Assembly (NCBI RefSeq): GCF_037126285.1
Contig: NZ_CP147012.1
Location: 3,618,676 to 3,682,675 of the forward strand
DNA: 64,000 nucleotides
Origin: Bernardetia sp. MNP-M8
GTDB taxonomy: Bacteria > Bacteroidota > Bacteroidia > Cytophagales > Bernardetiaceae
Direction: 5' to 3'
Each line of letters starts with the position of its first letter. The stretch's first letter is position 1. The position numbers and the translations under genes were made by a program. This document shows, in pieces, positions 8,320 to 17,408 of the stretch. The notes beneath the pieces are model-generated. The model ran no database searches. It saw only the letters and a program-made list of their open reading frames with translations, and was not told where the DNA came from.

Positions 8320-10995
8320 ATGAGCGCAGACAATACAAACGGACAAGACCACCACGAAGAAGAAGAGGAAATATTACAAGAACACCATGAAGAATTTACG
8401 TCCTTAAATGGAGAGGGAATTTCTGATGTTCTTCCTGTTTCGGGTCTGTATCAAAACTGGTTTTTAGATTATGCTTCGTATGTAATCTTGGAACGTGCTG
8501 TTCCTCGCATCGAAGACGGTTTAAAACCTGTACAGCGAAGACTTATGCACGCCATGAACGAAATGCATGATGGTCGTTATCATAAAGTGGCAAATATTAT
8601 TGGTCAGACGATGCAGTATCACCCACATGGAGATACATCCATTGGCGATGCACTTGTGAACATGGGACAAAAAGATTTGCTTGTTGATGCTCAAGGAAAC
8701 TGGGGAGATGTTCGTACTGGCGACGGTGCAGCAGCTTCTCGTTATATTGAGGCTCGTTTGTCTAAGTTTGCGACCGATGTTTTGTTTAATCCTCAAACAA
8801 CGGATTGGCAGCTTACTTATGATGGAAGAAAACGTGAACCGATGGCTTTGCCTGTAAAATTTCCGTTGCTTTTGGCGCAAGGTGTTGAAGGTATTGCAGT
8901 TGGTCTTTCTACCAAAATTCTTCCTCATAATTTCAACGAACTCATAGATGCTTCTATTGATGCGTTGAGAGATAAAAAAATAAATCTCTATCCCGATTTC
9001 CCAACAGGAGGATTTATTGATATAGAGCATTACAACGGAGGAAAGCGTGGTGGAAAAGTTCGTGTACGTGCTAGAATGGAACAATTTGATAAAACAACCT
9101 TAGTTATTCGTGATATTCCTTTTGGTACGACAACAACAAGTTTGATTGATTCTATCTTGAAAGCAAATAATAAAGGAAAGGTCAAAATCAAGCAAGTAAT
9201 TGATAATACAGCAGCCGAAATAGAGATTTTGGTAAAACTTGCCCCTGGGGTTTCGCCAGATGTTACGATGAGTGCGCTTTATGCTTTTACAGATTGTGAA
9301 GTTTCTATATCGCCAAATGCGTGTGTAATTATTGCAGACAAACCTCATTTTATTGATGTCAATGAAATGCTCAAAACGTGTGCAGATTTTACAAGAGAGT
9401 TATTAAAAAGAGAGCTAGAAATTAGAGAAGCCGAATTATTAGAAAAAATATTTTTCTCTTCTTTGGAACGTCTTTTTATCGATGAAAAAATCTATAACCG
9501 AATCGAAGATGCCGAAACGTGGGAAATCGTTATTCAAACTATTCATGAAGGTTTAGAACCTTATAAAGAACAGTTATATAGAGAAATTACTGATGATGAT
9601 GTTATAAAACTAACAGAAATTAAAATTAAAAGAATTTCTAAATACGACACTTCAAAGGCTGATGATCTGCGTTTGAAAATGGAAACAGAACTGAAAGAAG
9701 TTCGCCATAACTTAGAAAATATTACTCCTTATTCGATTGATTACTACAAAGAATTAAAGAAAAAATACGGAAAAGGAAGAGAACGTAAAACTCAAGTTTC
9801 TTCTTTTGATAATATCGAAGCAAGTGTAGTAGCTGCCAACAATGCAAAATTATATGTCAATAAAAAAGAAGGTTTTATCGGAATTGGACTCAAAAAAGAT
9901 GAGTTTGTTTGTGAATGTTCTGATTTAGATGATGTTATTATTTTCAGAGAAGACGGAGTAATGCAAGTTGTAAAAGTAGCTGATAAAGTCTTTGTAGGTA
10001 AAAATATCATTCATGTCGACGTTTATAGAAAAGGTGATGAGAGAATGGTTTATAATATGTCGTATTTAGATGGAAAAACAGGAACAAGTTATGTAAAACG
10101 TTTCCAAGTTTTGGGGGTAACTCGTGAAAGAGAATACAATCTTGCAAGCGACCATAAACTATCTAAAGTTCATTATTTTTCTGCTAATCCGAATGGAGAA
10201 GCTGAAGTAGTGAATATTCTTTTATCAAATGCTTGTAAAGCAAAAAACAAAAACTTTGACTTTAATTTTGCCGAATTAGAAATAAAAGGACGTGGTGTAA
10301 AAGGAAATCAGCTTACAAAATATCCTGTTCGTAGAATCAAATTAGCCAAAGAAGGAGAATCTACACTAGGTGCTTTAGAGATTTATTACGACAAAGTAAC
10401 AGGAACACTCAACAAAGACGAAATAGGAGAAAAATTAGGTGAGTTTGATAATGAAGATACTATTTTGGTTATTTTCAAAGATGGAAGTTACGAACAAACT
10501 AATTTTGAACTTACCAATCGTTATGATGTAAAACGAGTTTTGGCGATTCAAAAATTCAATCCAAAGGCTGTTATTTCGGCTGTTTATTATGATGGAAAAT
10601 CTAAAACGCATTTTATAAAACGTTTTAGAATCGAAACCACAACAGTTGGAAAAGAATTTGACTTTATTCCAGAGCATCAGAAATCAGAAGTTTTGGCTGT
10701 TCATTTTGAAAATGAAGAAAATAAGAATTCTCAGAGTAATCTAAAGGTCGAAATATTCTACCAACAAAACCGTAAAAAATTCAAAATCTCTTATCTACTT
10801 CATACTTTAGAAGATATAAAAGGTTGGAGAGCATTAGGACGAAAATTAGAAGAACCAGCCATTTATAAAGCAAATTTTGTACTTCCAGAACCCACAGCGA
10901 CAGAATCTTTATTTGATCCAACTGTAAAAGGAGATATAAAGAAGGGAGATACTGAAAGTGGAAAAGATGAGAAAAATGATTCTCTTTTTGGATAA
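8320..10995 (+). CDS. parC: DNA topoisomerase IV subunit A / gyrase A-like
   Basis: The 891-residue subunit breaks and rejoins DNA in a type IIA topoisomerase. The winged-helix/tower core begins with ERAVPRIEDGLKPVQRR (about 58-73), and the active-site tyrosine is Y142 in AAASRYIEARLS. A coiled-coil tower occupies about 370-480. The C-terminal domain (about 500-850) is a divergent beta-pinwheel without the GQRGGKG gyrase box. This favours ParC over GyrA, as does the acidic N-terminal extension (HHEEEEEILQEHHEE). Bacteroidota usually carry a gyrA of about 830-850 aa separately. A parE partner is not in the window. The start at 8320 is supported by upstream stops and the hairpin repeat in the leader. 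Confidence 0.85.
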   Translation: MSADNTNGQDHHEEEEEILQEHHEEFTSLNGEGISDVLPVSGLYQNWFLDYASYVILERAVPRIEDGLKPVQRRLMHAMNEMHDGRYHKVANIIGQTMQYHPHGDTSIGDALVNMGQKDLLVDAQGNWGDVRTGDGAAASRYIEARLSKFATDVLFNPQTTDWQLTYDGRKREPMALPVKFPLLLAQGVEGIAVGLSTKILPHNFNELIDASIDALRDKKINLYPDFPTGGFIDIEHYNGGKRGGKVRVRARMEQFDKTTLVIRDIPFGTTTTSLIDSILKANNKGKVKIKQVIDNTAAEIEILVKLAPGVSPDVTMSALYAFTDCEVSISPNACVIIADKPHFIDVNEMLKTCADFTRELLKRELEIREAELLEKIFFSSLERLFIDEKIYNRIEDAETWEIVIQTIHEGLEPYKEQLYREITDDDVIKLTEIKIKRISKYDTSKADDLRLKMETELKEVRHNLENITPYSIDYYKELKKKYGKGRERKTQVSSFDNIEASVVAANNAKLYVNKKEGFIGIGLKKDEFVCECSDLDDVIIFREDGVMQVVKVADKVFVGKNIIHVDVYRKGDERMVYNMSYLDGKTGTSYVKRFQVLGVTREREYNLASDHKLSKVHYFSANPNGEAEVVNILLSNACKAKNKNFDFNFAELEIKGRGVKGNQLTKYPVRRIKLAKEGESTLGALEIYYDKVTGTLNKDEIGEKLGEFDNEDTILVIFKDGSYEQTNFELTNRYDVKRVLAIQKFNPKAVISAVYYDGKSKTHFIKRFRIETTTVGKEFDFIPEHQKSEVLAVHFENEENKNSQSNLKVEIFYQQNRKKFKISYLLHTLEDIKGWRALGRKLEEPAIYKANFVLPEPTATESLFDPTVKGDIKKGDTESGKDEKNDSLFG

Positions 10996-11004
10996 TCTGT
11001 CCAC

Positions 11005-11062
11005 AAAAAACTTTGTCAGTAGTTTTTTGGTAATCGAAACAACTCTGACAATAGATTTATAA
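11005..11062 (+). repeat. TTTGTCAG/CTGACAA hairpin repeat, copy 1
   Basis: CTTTGTCAGTAGTTTTTT, GGTAATC, then AACTCTGACAATAG. The arms TTGTCAG and CTGACAA pair. Related copies lie at 28501-28549 and, as an inverted pair, at 50174-50292. This copy directly follows the parC stop codon. Confidence 0.75.
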
Positions 11063-11066
11063 AGCC

Positions 11067-11105
11067 AAAAAATCCCAATAACTTAAAAAGCTATTGGGAT
11101 TTTTG
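11067..11105. terminator. Bidirectional terminator between parC and hydrolase 1
   Basis: AAAAATCCCAATA and TATTGGGATTTTT form a 13-bp stem with A-runs and T-runs on both sides, between two convergent genes. Confidence 0.85.
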
Positions 11106-11140
11106 ATATAGATAAATCAAATCTATTTGTTATTCAACGA

Positions 11141-13063
11141 TTATTTAGAATAAATCATTGTTTGAGTTACACGCTCTTTTCCATTACGAATTTCAGCGAT
11201 ATAAAGACCTGTTTTTACTCTAGCTTGGTTTACATTCCAAGTATATTGGTGTGTTCCAACTCCGTAAGAAGACAAATCAACTGTTTCAACTACACGTCCA
11301 ACTGCATCATAGATAGTAAGCATTGCAGCAGAAGAGTTTTTCAATTCAAAGCTAATTGTAGTTTGAGTGTTGAAAGGATTTGGGAAAGAAGGCATTAATT
11401 TGATAGATTCTACACTATTTTCTTTAATAGGGTCTTTCACATCATTGTTTCCTAATGTATGTAAAACACCATCTACAACAGCAATACTTGTAACTAAAGA
11501 CTTGCTAAAGTTTCCATTTTCAGCTTGGATAGCAACACTATAAACACCTTCTGGAAGAGTTTTATTAACAGTAGCTTTAAACTGTCCGTTGTTTTGGCTA
11601 CTTTGATTAAATTCTAATACTACTGCTTTTTGTGATTTTACATCATTTGAAGTAAGAGTCATTACACCAGTTACTTTTGTTCCTTGTGTATTGATTCCTT
11701 GTTCGTTTAAAAGAGAGATATTCAAATTGATAGCTTCTCCAACATTGTAGTAATACTTTTTATCATTCAAATCACTTGTCATACGAAGTGTTACGCCTTC
11801 ATTTGCAGTAACTAAAGCTACAAAAGCACTTTTAGATTCAATAGAATATGTTCCTACTTGTGGGTTTTCTATTTTTAGGGTAGTTGCAAAACCACCTAAC
11901 ATATCACCTGCTTTTTCAGAAGTACGTAAAGTAGTAGGGTTTATTTTGTTTCCGTTTGGAGCAATAATTACAAATTCTTCATTTGCCGTTAAGTGATGAA
12001 TATCTAACATTGTTTCTGTTACACCTACTTCTACCATAAAGTTACGGCTTGTTTTTTCAGAGCTAAGAATCTGAACTCTGCTTTCAACAACTGCAGTTGG
12101 GTTTGTAGTAGGTTCGTTGTCTATTGGTTTAGCTCCTACTTTAGAAAGAGAATAAGGAAGGTTATTCTTTACAGTAGCCCACATATATCTTCCTTCGTGT
12201 ACTTCGCTGTGGTCAAGGTTTGTTGTAGAGTTTCCGTTTCCACTAAGTAAAGTTATAGAGTTAGGACGTTTTGTGCTATAATAAGGAACTACACCGTCAT
12301 TTCCACCAGTGCTACTTCCCCCACCATTCCAGCTAAGATATACACCTGGTACCCAAAGGATTCCACCATAACCCCAAGCACCTACTGTACGAAACTTAGC
12401 GTTTGAGTAATTTGAGTTGTTAGCCGTTTGTGTACGGAAATAACTAGCATAACCTGTTTGCATACAATTAGTAGCATCGTTTACTTGACCAAAAACACCT
12501 GACAACCAAGAAACCCAGCCACTTTGAGCTAAATCTGCTAAAGGAGTTCCATTATGAGGAGAGCTAAGTGTAATAGCACGTTCTACTTTGTTTGTTGCGC
12601 CATAGTGTACCAATGCAGCATCTGTATCTAAGCCACCTTTACTGTGTGCTACTACTACTACTTTATTTACACCAAAACGATTTGTAATTGTGCCTAACAT
12701 ATTGTTGAAAAGTTGTCCGTTTTCCCACATATTTTTGTCTGGATGTACAGAAACAAATGCTGTGCGATAACCATCTGCGTATGCTTTAGAATACATATCA
12801 TTTCCTTCCCACCATGTACTAGCACGAGAAGAATAACCATGAATAAAAACGATTACAGGAGAACCTGCTCTAAGGTTTGAAGGAGTTGCACCATAATAGA
12901 TGTTACCTGCATCACTTTCGCCACTTCCTAAAATATCGCCAGATACGCTAGTCATCTGTGTAGGAACAACAAGATTTGTTTCCTGAATTTGTTGGGCAAC
13001 TGCTCCAAAGCTAAGAAGTAAGAAAACGAAAAAGGCTACAATAGATTGAAAAATTCTGTTCAT
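11141..13063 (-). CDS. Secreted alpha/beta hydrolase with T9SS sorting domain (copy 1)
   Basis: A 640-residue exported esterase/lipase-like protein. The signal peptide is 1-24 (AFFVFLLLSFGAVAQ). The hydrolase domain covers about 60-320: VFIHGYSS supplies the oxyanion region and VVVVAHSKGGLD the nucleophile elbow with S141. NDGVVPY and the histidine in DHSEVHEGRYMW are candidates for the acid and the base. Residues about 340-540 are two beta-sandwich modules. The last about 80 residues (SFPNPFN, FELKNSSAAMLTIYD, GLYIAEI) form a type-A T9SS sorting domain, so the protein is expected at the cell surface or outside. It is a tandem paralogue of the gene at 13841-15757. The exact substrate is unknown. 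Confidence 0.88.
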   Translation of the reverse strand: MNRIFQSIVAFFVFLLLSFGAVAQQIQETNLVVPTQMTSVSGDILGSGESDAGNIYYGATPSNLRAGSPVIVFIHGYSSRASTWWEGNDMYSKAYADGYRTAFVSVHPDKNMWENGQLFNNMLGTITNRFGVNKVVVVAHSKGGLDTDAALVHYGATNKVERAITLSSPHNGTPLADLAQSGWVSWLSGVFGQVNDATNCMQTGYASYFRTQTANNSNYSNAKFRTVGAWGYGGILWVPGVYLSWNGGGSSTGGNDGVVPYYSTKRPNSITLLSGNGNSTTNLDHSEVHEGRYMWATVKNNLPYSLSKVGAKPIDNEPTTNPTAVVESRVQILSSEKTSRNFMVEVGVTETMLDIHHLTANEEFVIIAPNGNKINPTTLRTSEKAGDMLGGFATTLKIENPQVGTYSIESKSAFVALVTANEGVTLRMTSDLNDKKYYYNVGEAINLNISLLNEQGINTQGTKVTGVMTLTSNDVKSQKAVVLEFNQSSQNNGQFKATVNKTLPEGVYSVAIQAENGNFSKSLVTSIAVVDGVLHTLGNNDVKDPIKENSVESIKLMPSFPNPFNTQTTISFELKNSSAAMLTIYDAVGRVVETVDLSSYGVGTHQYTWNVNQARVKTGLYIAEIRNGKERVTQTMIYSK

Positions 13064-13235
13064 AATAAAGGGATATTAATTGTTTGTGTGTTAAAATTTA
13101 TAATTTATCTTTTAAATCAAATTTAGTGACTTATTGTGTAGATAAATTACACTAAAAGTTAATTCATTGAATTAACAAGTATATGTTTTTTTATAATTAT
13201 CATAATATGACTATCGGTCATTTAATGAGCGATAA

Positions 13236-13292
13236 TATAGTATGCTTGCATAACTATAACACAAAGTAAATATATAACTTTCTGATTTGCAA
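13236..13292 (-). promoter_or_regulatory. Promoter plus palindromic operator-like site, hydrolase copy 1
   Basis: On the minus strand, TTG (13292-13290), 20 bases, then TTACTTTG (13269-13262) form a near-consensus promoter. Four bases further on is an inverted repeat, TATAGTTATGC, two bases, GCATACTATA (13258-13236), covering the predicted start. The same arrangement with the same spacing occurs upstream of the second hydrolase at 15922-15978. The palindrome may be an operator or a 5' stabilising hairpin. Confidence 0.55.
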
Positions 13293-13562
13293 GTCTTTAC
13301 TGAAAATATTTTTTCTATAATTTGATAGTAAAGCTATCATTTTTCTAAAAAAAATACAATTTACTTCCTTTACTATTTTTCATCAACATGGTACTGCTGT
13401 GGCTGAAAAATGCCATAAAACATACAGAGGCTATTTTTATTGAAAACTCACAATTTTTAATTAGTGATATTAATCAAATTGATTTTCTTTAAAAAATACA
13501 ATAAAAAAAGTGAAAATTTTTTTTGTTTTTGTGAAAATTCCAAATAAAAAATGGCTTTTTTA

Positions 13563-13821
13563 TATTTTTGCAGTAAATTAAAGTCAAAAACAAATCATGT
13601 GCATCTAGGAAAGATTGTCAAACAATTGTTGAAGACTAGCTGATTTTGTATTATAACTGGGGTAATAATCTGATTTTTAAAGAAATTCTTGGCTCTTCCG
13701 ACAATTTAGCGAAATTATAAAATGGGGTTTGTTCGTCTTCTATTCTTAAACAGGTCGGAATCAGAATTCTAAAAATAACACCATAAAAAAAACAGAAAGT
13801 GGAAATGCTTTCTGTTTTTTT
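13563..13821 (+). ncRNA. Possible structured small RNA between the hydrolase copies
   Basis: This stretch has no gene but has features of a short transcript: a -7-like TATTTTTG (13563-13570) and long-range pairing. ATTTTTA...TTCTTG (13673-13691) pairs with CAGAATTCTAAAAAT (13762-13776), and TTCCGAC (13696-13702) pairs with GTCGGAA (13754-13760). A strong terminator closes it. It is absent upstream of the other hydrolase copy. No -33 TTG is at the right distance, and I cannot match it to a known RNA. 6S-like or riboregulator roles are only guesses. Confidence 0.3.
13791..13821. terminator. Bidirectional terminator downstream of hydrolase 2
   Basis: AACAGAAAG (13791-13799) and CTTTCTGTT (13808-13816) form a 9-bp stem flanked by A8 on the left and T7 on the right. 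It follows the hydrolase-2 stop at 13841 on the minus strand and would also end any plus-strand RNA from 13570. Confidence 0.85.
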
Positions 13822-13840
13822 AAAAATTTTATTTTTTCGG

Positions 13841-15757
13841 TTATTTAGAATAAATCATTGTTTGAGTTACACGCTCATTTCCAGTACGAATTTCAGCGAT
13901 ATACAGTCCATTTTTAACTTTGTTTTGATTTACATTCCATACATATTGGTGTTTTCCGATTCCATAAGAAGACAAATCAACTTTTTCAATTACACGACCG
14001 ACTGCATCATAGATAGTAAGCATTGCAGCAGAAGAGTTTTTTAATTCAAAACTAATTGTAGTTTGAGTGTTGAAAGGATTTGGAAAAGAAGGCATTAATT
14101 TAATAGATTCTATTTTATTCTCGTTAATAGGATTTGTTGCATCTGCCAATGTATGTAAAACACCATCTACAACAGCAATACTTGTAACTAAAGACTTGCT
14201 AAAGTTTCCGTTTTCAGCTTGAATAGAAATACTATAAATACCTTCATTTAATTTATCATTTACAGTAGCTCTAAATTGTCCATTTTTTTGGCTACTTTGA
14301 TTAAATTCTAATACAACTGCTTTTTGTGTCTTTACATCATTTGAAGTAAGTGTCATTGTTCCTGTTACTTTTGCACCTTGTGTATTGATTCCTAACTCAT
14401 TCAAAAGAGAAATATTCAAGTTGATTGTTTCTCCAACATTGTAGTAATACTTTTTATCATTCAAATCACTTGTCATACGAAGACCAACGCCTTCACTTGC
14501 AGTAACTAAAGCTACAAAAGCACTTTTAGATTCAATAGAATATGTTCCTACTTGAGGGTTTTCTATCTTAATTGTTGTAGCAAAGCCACCTAACAAATCA
14601 TTTGCTTTTTCAGAAATACGTAGCACTTTAGGATTTACTTTTTCGCCATTTGGAGCTGTTATTACAAATTCTTCATTTTCATTTAAAGAATGAATGTCTA
14701 ACATCGTTTCTGTTACACCTTCTTCTACCATAAAATTACGACTTGTTTTTTCAGAGCTAAGAATTTGCACCCTACTTTCAACAACTGCATTTGGATTAGT
14801 AAGTATCTCAGTATCTATTGGTTTAGCTTCTACTTTAGAAAGAGAATAAGGCAAATTACTTTTAATAGTACTCCACATAGAATAACCTTGTTGTACTTCA
14901 AGATGATTGTAATTTGTTCTCCAGTTTCCAAATCCACTAAGTAAAGTTGTCGAATTTGGACGCTTTGAACTTTTATAAGTAACAACACCATCATTTCCAC
15001 CTGTAAATGCACTACCACCATTTAGGTCAAGATACGCACCTGGAACTGCAAGAAGAATACCATATCCCCAAGCACCTACTGTACGAAATTTTGCTTTAGA
15101 GTAATTTGGGTTATTAGCTGTCTGAGAACGAAAATAACTAGCATAACCTGTTTGAAGACAGTTAGTAGCATCATTTACTTGCCCAAAAACACTTGATAAC
15201 CAAGAAACCCAGTTACTTTGAGCCAAATCCGCTAAAGGAGTTCCAAAATGAGGAGTGCTAAGCGTAATTACACGTTCTACTTTTGTATGTGCGCCATAAT
15301 GTACTACTGCTGCATCTGTATCCAAACCACCTTTACTATGTGCTACCACTACTACTTTATTTACACCAAGATTATTTGTAATTGTGCCAAGCATGTTACT
15401 AAAAAGCTGACCATTTACCCACATATCTTTATCAGGATGTACAGAAACGAATGCTGTACGATAGCCATCATTAAATGCTTTTGTGTACATATCATTTAAA
15501 ATCCACCATGAACTAGCACGAGAAAAATAACCATGAATGAAAACGATTACAGGAGAACCTGCTCTAAGATTAGATGGAGTTGCACCATAATAAATGTTAC
15601 CTGCATCACTTATGCCACTTCCCAAAAGACTTCCAGAAACACTAGTCATTTGTGTAGGTGCAACAAGATTGTTTTCTTGAATTTGCTGAGCAACTGCTCC
15701 AAAACTAAGAAGTAAGAAAACGAAAAATGTAACGAGAGATTTTAAAATTTTTTTCAT
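13841..15757 (-). CDS. Secreted alpha/beta hydrolase with T9SS sorting domain (copy 2)
   Basis: A 638-residue paralogue of the preceding gene with the same order: signal peptide ending FGAVAQ, VFIHGYFSRASSWW, nucleophile elbow VVVVAHSKGGLD, two beta-sandwich modules, and the T9SS type-A tail (SFPNPFN to QTMIYSK). Differences are scattered substitutions and two small indels, and all catalytic-looking residues are kept, so both copies appear functional. Differences cluster between about residues 240 and 300 (substrate side) and in the linker before the tail (ATNPINENKIESI). About 480 bases upstream are also duplicated, including the promoter and palindrome, so the whole expression unit was copied. 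Expected location is the cell surface. Confidence 0.88.
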   Translation of the reverse strand: MKKILKSLVTFFVFLLLSFGAVAQQIQENNLVAPTQMTSVSGSLLGSGISDAGNIYYGATPSNLRAGSPVIVFIHGYFSRASSWWILNDMYTKAFNDGYRTAFVSVHPDKDMWVNGQLFSNMLGTITNNLGVNKVVVVAHSKGGLDTDAAVVHYGAHTKVERVITLSTPHFGTPLADLAQSNWVSWLSSVFGQVNDATNCLQTGYASYFRSQTANNPNYSKAKFRTVGAWGYGILLAVPGAYLDLNGGSAFTGGNDGVVTYKSSKRPNSTTLLSGFGNWRTNYNHLEVQQGYSMWSTIKSNLPYSLSKVEAKPIDTEILTNPNAVVESRVQILSSEKTSRNFMVEEGVTETMLDIHSLNENEEFVITAPNGEKVNPKVLRISEKANDLLGGFATTIKIENPQVGTYSIESKSAFVALVTASEGVGLRMTSDLNDKKYYYNVGETINLNISLLNELGINTQGAKVTGTMTLTSNDVKTQKAVVLEFNQSSQKNGQFRATVNDKLNEGIYSISIQAENGNFSKSLVTSIAVVDGVLHTLADATNPINENKIESIKLMPSFPNPFNTQTTISFELKNSSAAMLTIYDAVGRVIEKVDLSSYGIGKHQYVWNVNQNKVKNGLYIAEIRTGNERVTQTMIYSK

Positions 15758-15921
15758 AATAAAGGGAATATTAATTGTTTGTGTATAAAATTTGAAACTT
15801 ACTCTAGTTTGTTTTAATACTTACTGAATAAGTTACATTAGAGGTTAATTAATTGAATTAATGAGTATAGTTATTTTTTAAAATTATATACCTTGATTAT
15901 CATTCATTTATTTAAACTCAA

Positions 15922-15978
15922 TATAGTATGCGTGCATAACTATAACACAAATAAAGTGTATAACTTTCTGATTTGCAA
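15922..15978 (-). promoter_or_regulatory. Promoter plus palindromic operator-like site, hydrolase copy 2
   Basis: Minus-strand TTG (15978-15976), 20 bases, TTTATTTG (15955-15948), then TATAGTTATGC, CA, GCATACTATA... with the inverted repeat at 15944-15922. The stem differs from copy 1 only in the two central bases, while surrounding leader sequence has drifted more. This suggests that the palindrome is selected. Confidence 0.55.
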
Positions 15979-16240
15979 GTGTTTAGTAATAATTTTTTTT
16001 GTGCTTGTTAATAGTAAAGCTATCTTTTTTATAAAAAAAATACAATTTAGGAAGTTGATTTTTTTAATCAACATTGTATTAACGCAACTCAAAAGCACTA
16101 ATAAAACATACAAGAGAAGGTTTTATGAAAAAATAGGCTATTTTTAGTTAATTTAATTAATTGCATTGAATTTTCTTTAAAAAGTGCAATAAAAAAATGT
16201 AGTTTATTTTTATTTTTTTCAATTATTTAAAATAAAAAAA

Positions 16241-16279
16241 GGGTGTTTTCTATCTTTACGATAGAAAACACCCTTTTTT
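16241..16279. terminator. Terminator of the 16359-17138 lipoprotein gene
   Basis: GGGTGTTTTCTATC (16241-16254), loop of 5, GATAGAAAACACCC (16260-16273), with A7 before and T6 after. It is a perfect 14-bp stem, usable from both strands. It lies downstream of the minus-strand lipoprotein gene and at the upstream edge of the duplicated hydrolase leader. Confidence 0.85.
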
Positions 16280-16358
16280 AAGGCAATATGTAATTAATTA
16301 TTTGGTAAGGAAAATATCTTTTAAATATGATTTCATTTCGCCCATTTACTTCAAGTGC

Positions 16359-17138
16359 TTAAGGTACAAGTGCAAACTTATAAATCACTTCTGAATTTCC
16401 TTCATTTCTGCCTAAAATCATAGTGGTTGGAGTCAATTCTATAATACGTGCATTGTTAGGAAAAACATCTACTCTGAAAAATTTCAGATAACGGTCATTG
16501 GCAACAAACTCCCATCTTCCTTTTGTATCTAGTTCTCCATTTCTTATTGTTCCACCATCAAAAACACAGTTATAGGTAGTTGTTCCTTCATTTTGTGTTT
16601 CTCTAAAGAAAGTAAGCGTGTTATCTTTTTCATGATTTTTAATCAATTCCGCACCATCAGCACCTAATTTAATAGAAGTAAATTTCCATTTTTTTGATAC
16701 TTGTCCTGTTAGAAGATCAATTTTTGGAGTTGGACGTATCTCAAAGTTTAAGACTTGAATAAGTATAGCTTCTCCTCCTTCATTGGCTACTCTCAAACTC
16801 ACATCATATCTACCTGGGTTGTCAAAAGGATGAGAAAGAGAAATTAGAGTAGAATCATCATTAAAGATAATTTCTTGTGAATTAGTAACTAACGTACCAT
16901 TGATTTTCCACTCTACTGTTTTTAGGTAACCTCCAGTTTTGTTAGCTTGTAGAACTACAGCTTCATCTGTATAAAATATTTTGTCGGCTGGTGCTAAATC
17001 TTTCCAAGATATAACAGGACGATCAGGAAGGTTTTCAGGTTGAGGATCATCTTTTTTATCACCACAAGAAACCAAAATAAAACTAAATAGAGAAAAGACT
17101 AAAAAATAAAGGAAAGAGCGATTTGAAATATTTGACAT
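16359..17138 (-). CDS. PKD-domain-like lipoprotein
   Basis: A 259-residue lipoprotein: hydrophobic leader FLVFSLFSFILVSC with the lipobox ending at C25, followed by GDKKDDPQPE. That charge pattern after the cysteine is compatible with outer-membrane or surface lipoprotein sorting in Bacteroidota. Residues about 42-130 look like a PKD/Ig-like sandwich (VVLQANKTGGYLKTVEWKIN, PGRYDVSLRVANEGG). Residues about 140-259 (GQVSKKWKFTSIKLGADG, GRWEFVANDRYLKF) resemble the lipocalin-like modules common in small Bacteroidota lipoproteins. No enzyme motif is visible. It has its own terminator. Confidence 0.7.
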   Translation of the reverse strand: MSNISNRSFLYFLVFSLFSFILVSCGDKKDDPQPENLPDRPVISWKDLAPADKIFYTDEAVVLQANKTGGYLKTVEWKINGTLVTNSQEIIFNDDSTLISLSHPFDNPGRYDVSLRVANEGGEAILIQVLNFEIRPTPKIDLLTGQVSKKWKFTSIKLGADGAELIKNHEKDNTLTFFRETQNEGTTTYNCVFDGGTIRNGELDTKGRWEFVANDRYLKFFRVDVFPNNARIIELTPTTMILGRNEGNSEVIYKFALVP

Positions 17139-17292
17139 AGCTTAGATATAGATAAATTAATTTTATAAAATTGGTATAAATAATAACGGAATTAGTTTCA
17201 AAAATTCCTGAAAAATAAACATTGGTTAGTAATTAGACTATTTTTTGAGTTAAATTGCTGCATCAATTACTAAAAATGATGCTTATATAAAT

Positions 17293-17300
17293 TATTTTTG
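17293..17300 (+). promoter_or_regulatory. -7 element that decides the start of the TerB-like gene
   Basis: TATTTTTG matches TAnnTTTG. Transcription from it starts near 17306, inside the long upstream reading frame, so the TTG at 17298 cannot be the translation start. The ATG at 17409 is the first good one. No TTG is found at the -33 distance. Confidence 0.4.
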
Positions 17301-17408
17301 GCAAAAATCGTCATTTTTTTTCTATTTTGCTCTATAATTTTAGTTTTTCAGTTCTTTACTTTATTAAAAAGACTTTTTTATTCAGGATACCTAGTCATAA
17401 TTAACTTA

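Noticed and set aside
8521-9084. 187-aa antisense frame in parC
   Set aside because: Shadow of the coding frame; Cys/His/Ile-rich composition typical of antisense AT-rich codons.
13563-13821. Assignment as 6S RNA
   Set aside because: A closing terminator and arms exist, but the typical long hairpin with central bubble could not be demonstrated by eye.
15893-16147. 84-aa plus-strand reading frame in the hydrolase-2 leader
   Set aside because: It lies in duplicated regulatory DNA and is not open in the other copy.
17298-17408. N-terminal hydrophobic extension of the TerB-like gene
   Set aside because: A TAnnTTTG -7 box overlaps its TTG start, so the mRNA would begin after it; ATG 17409 fits the domain start.
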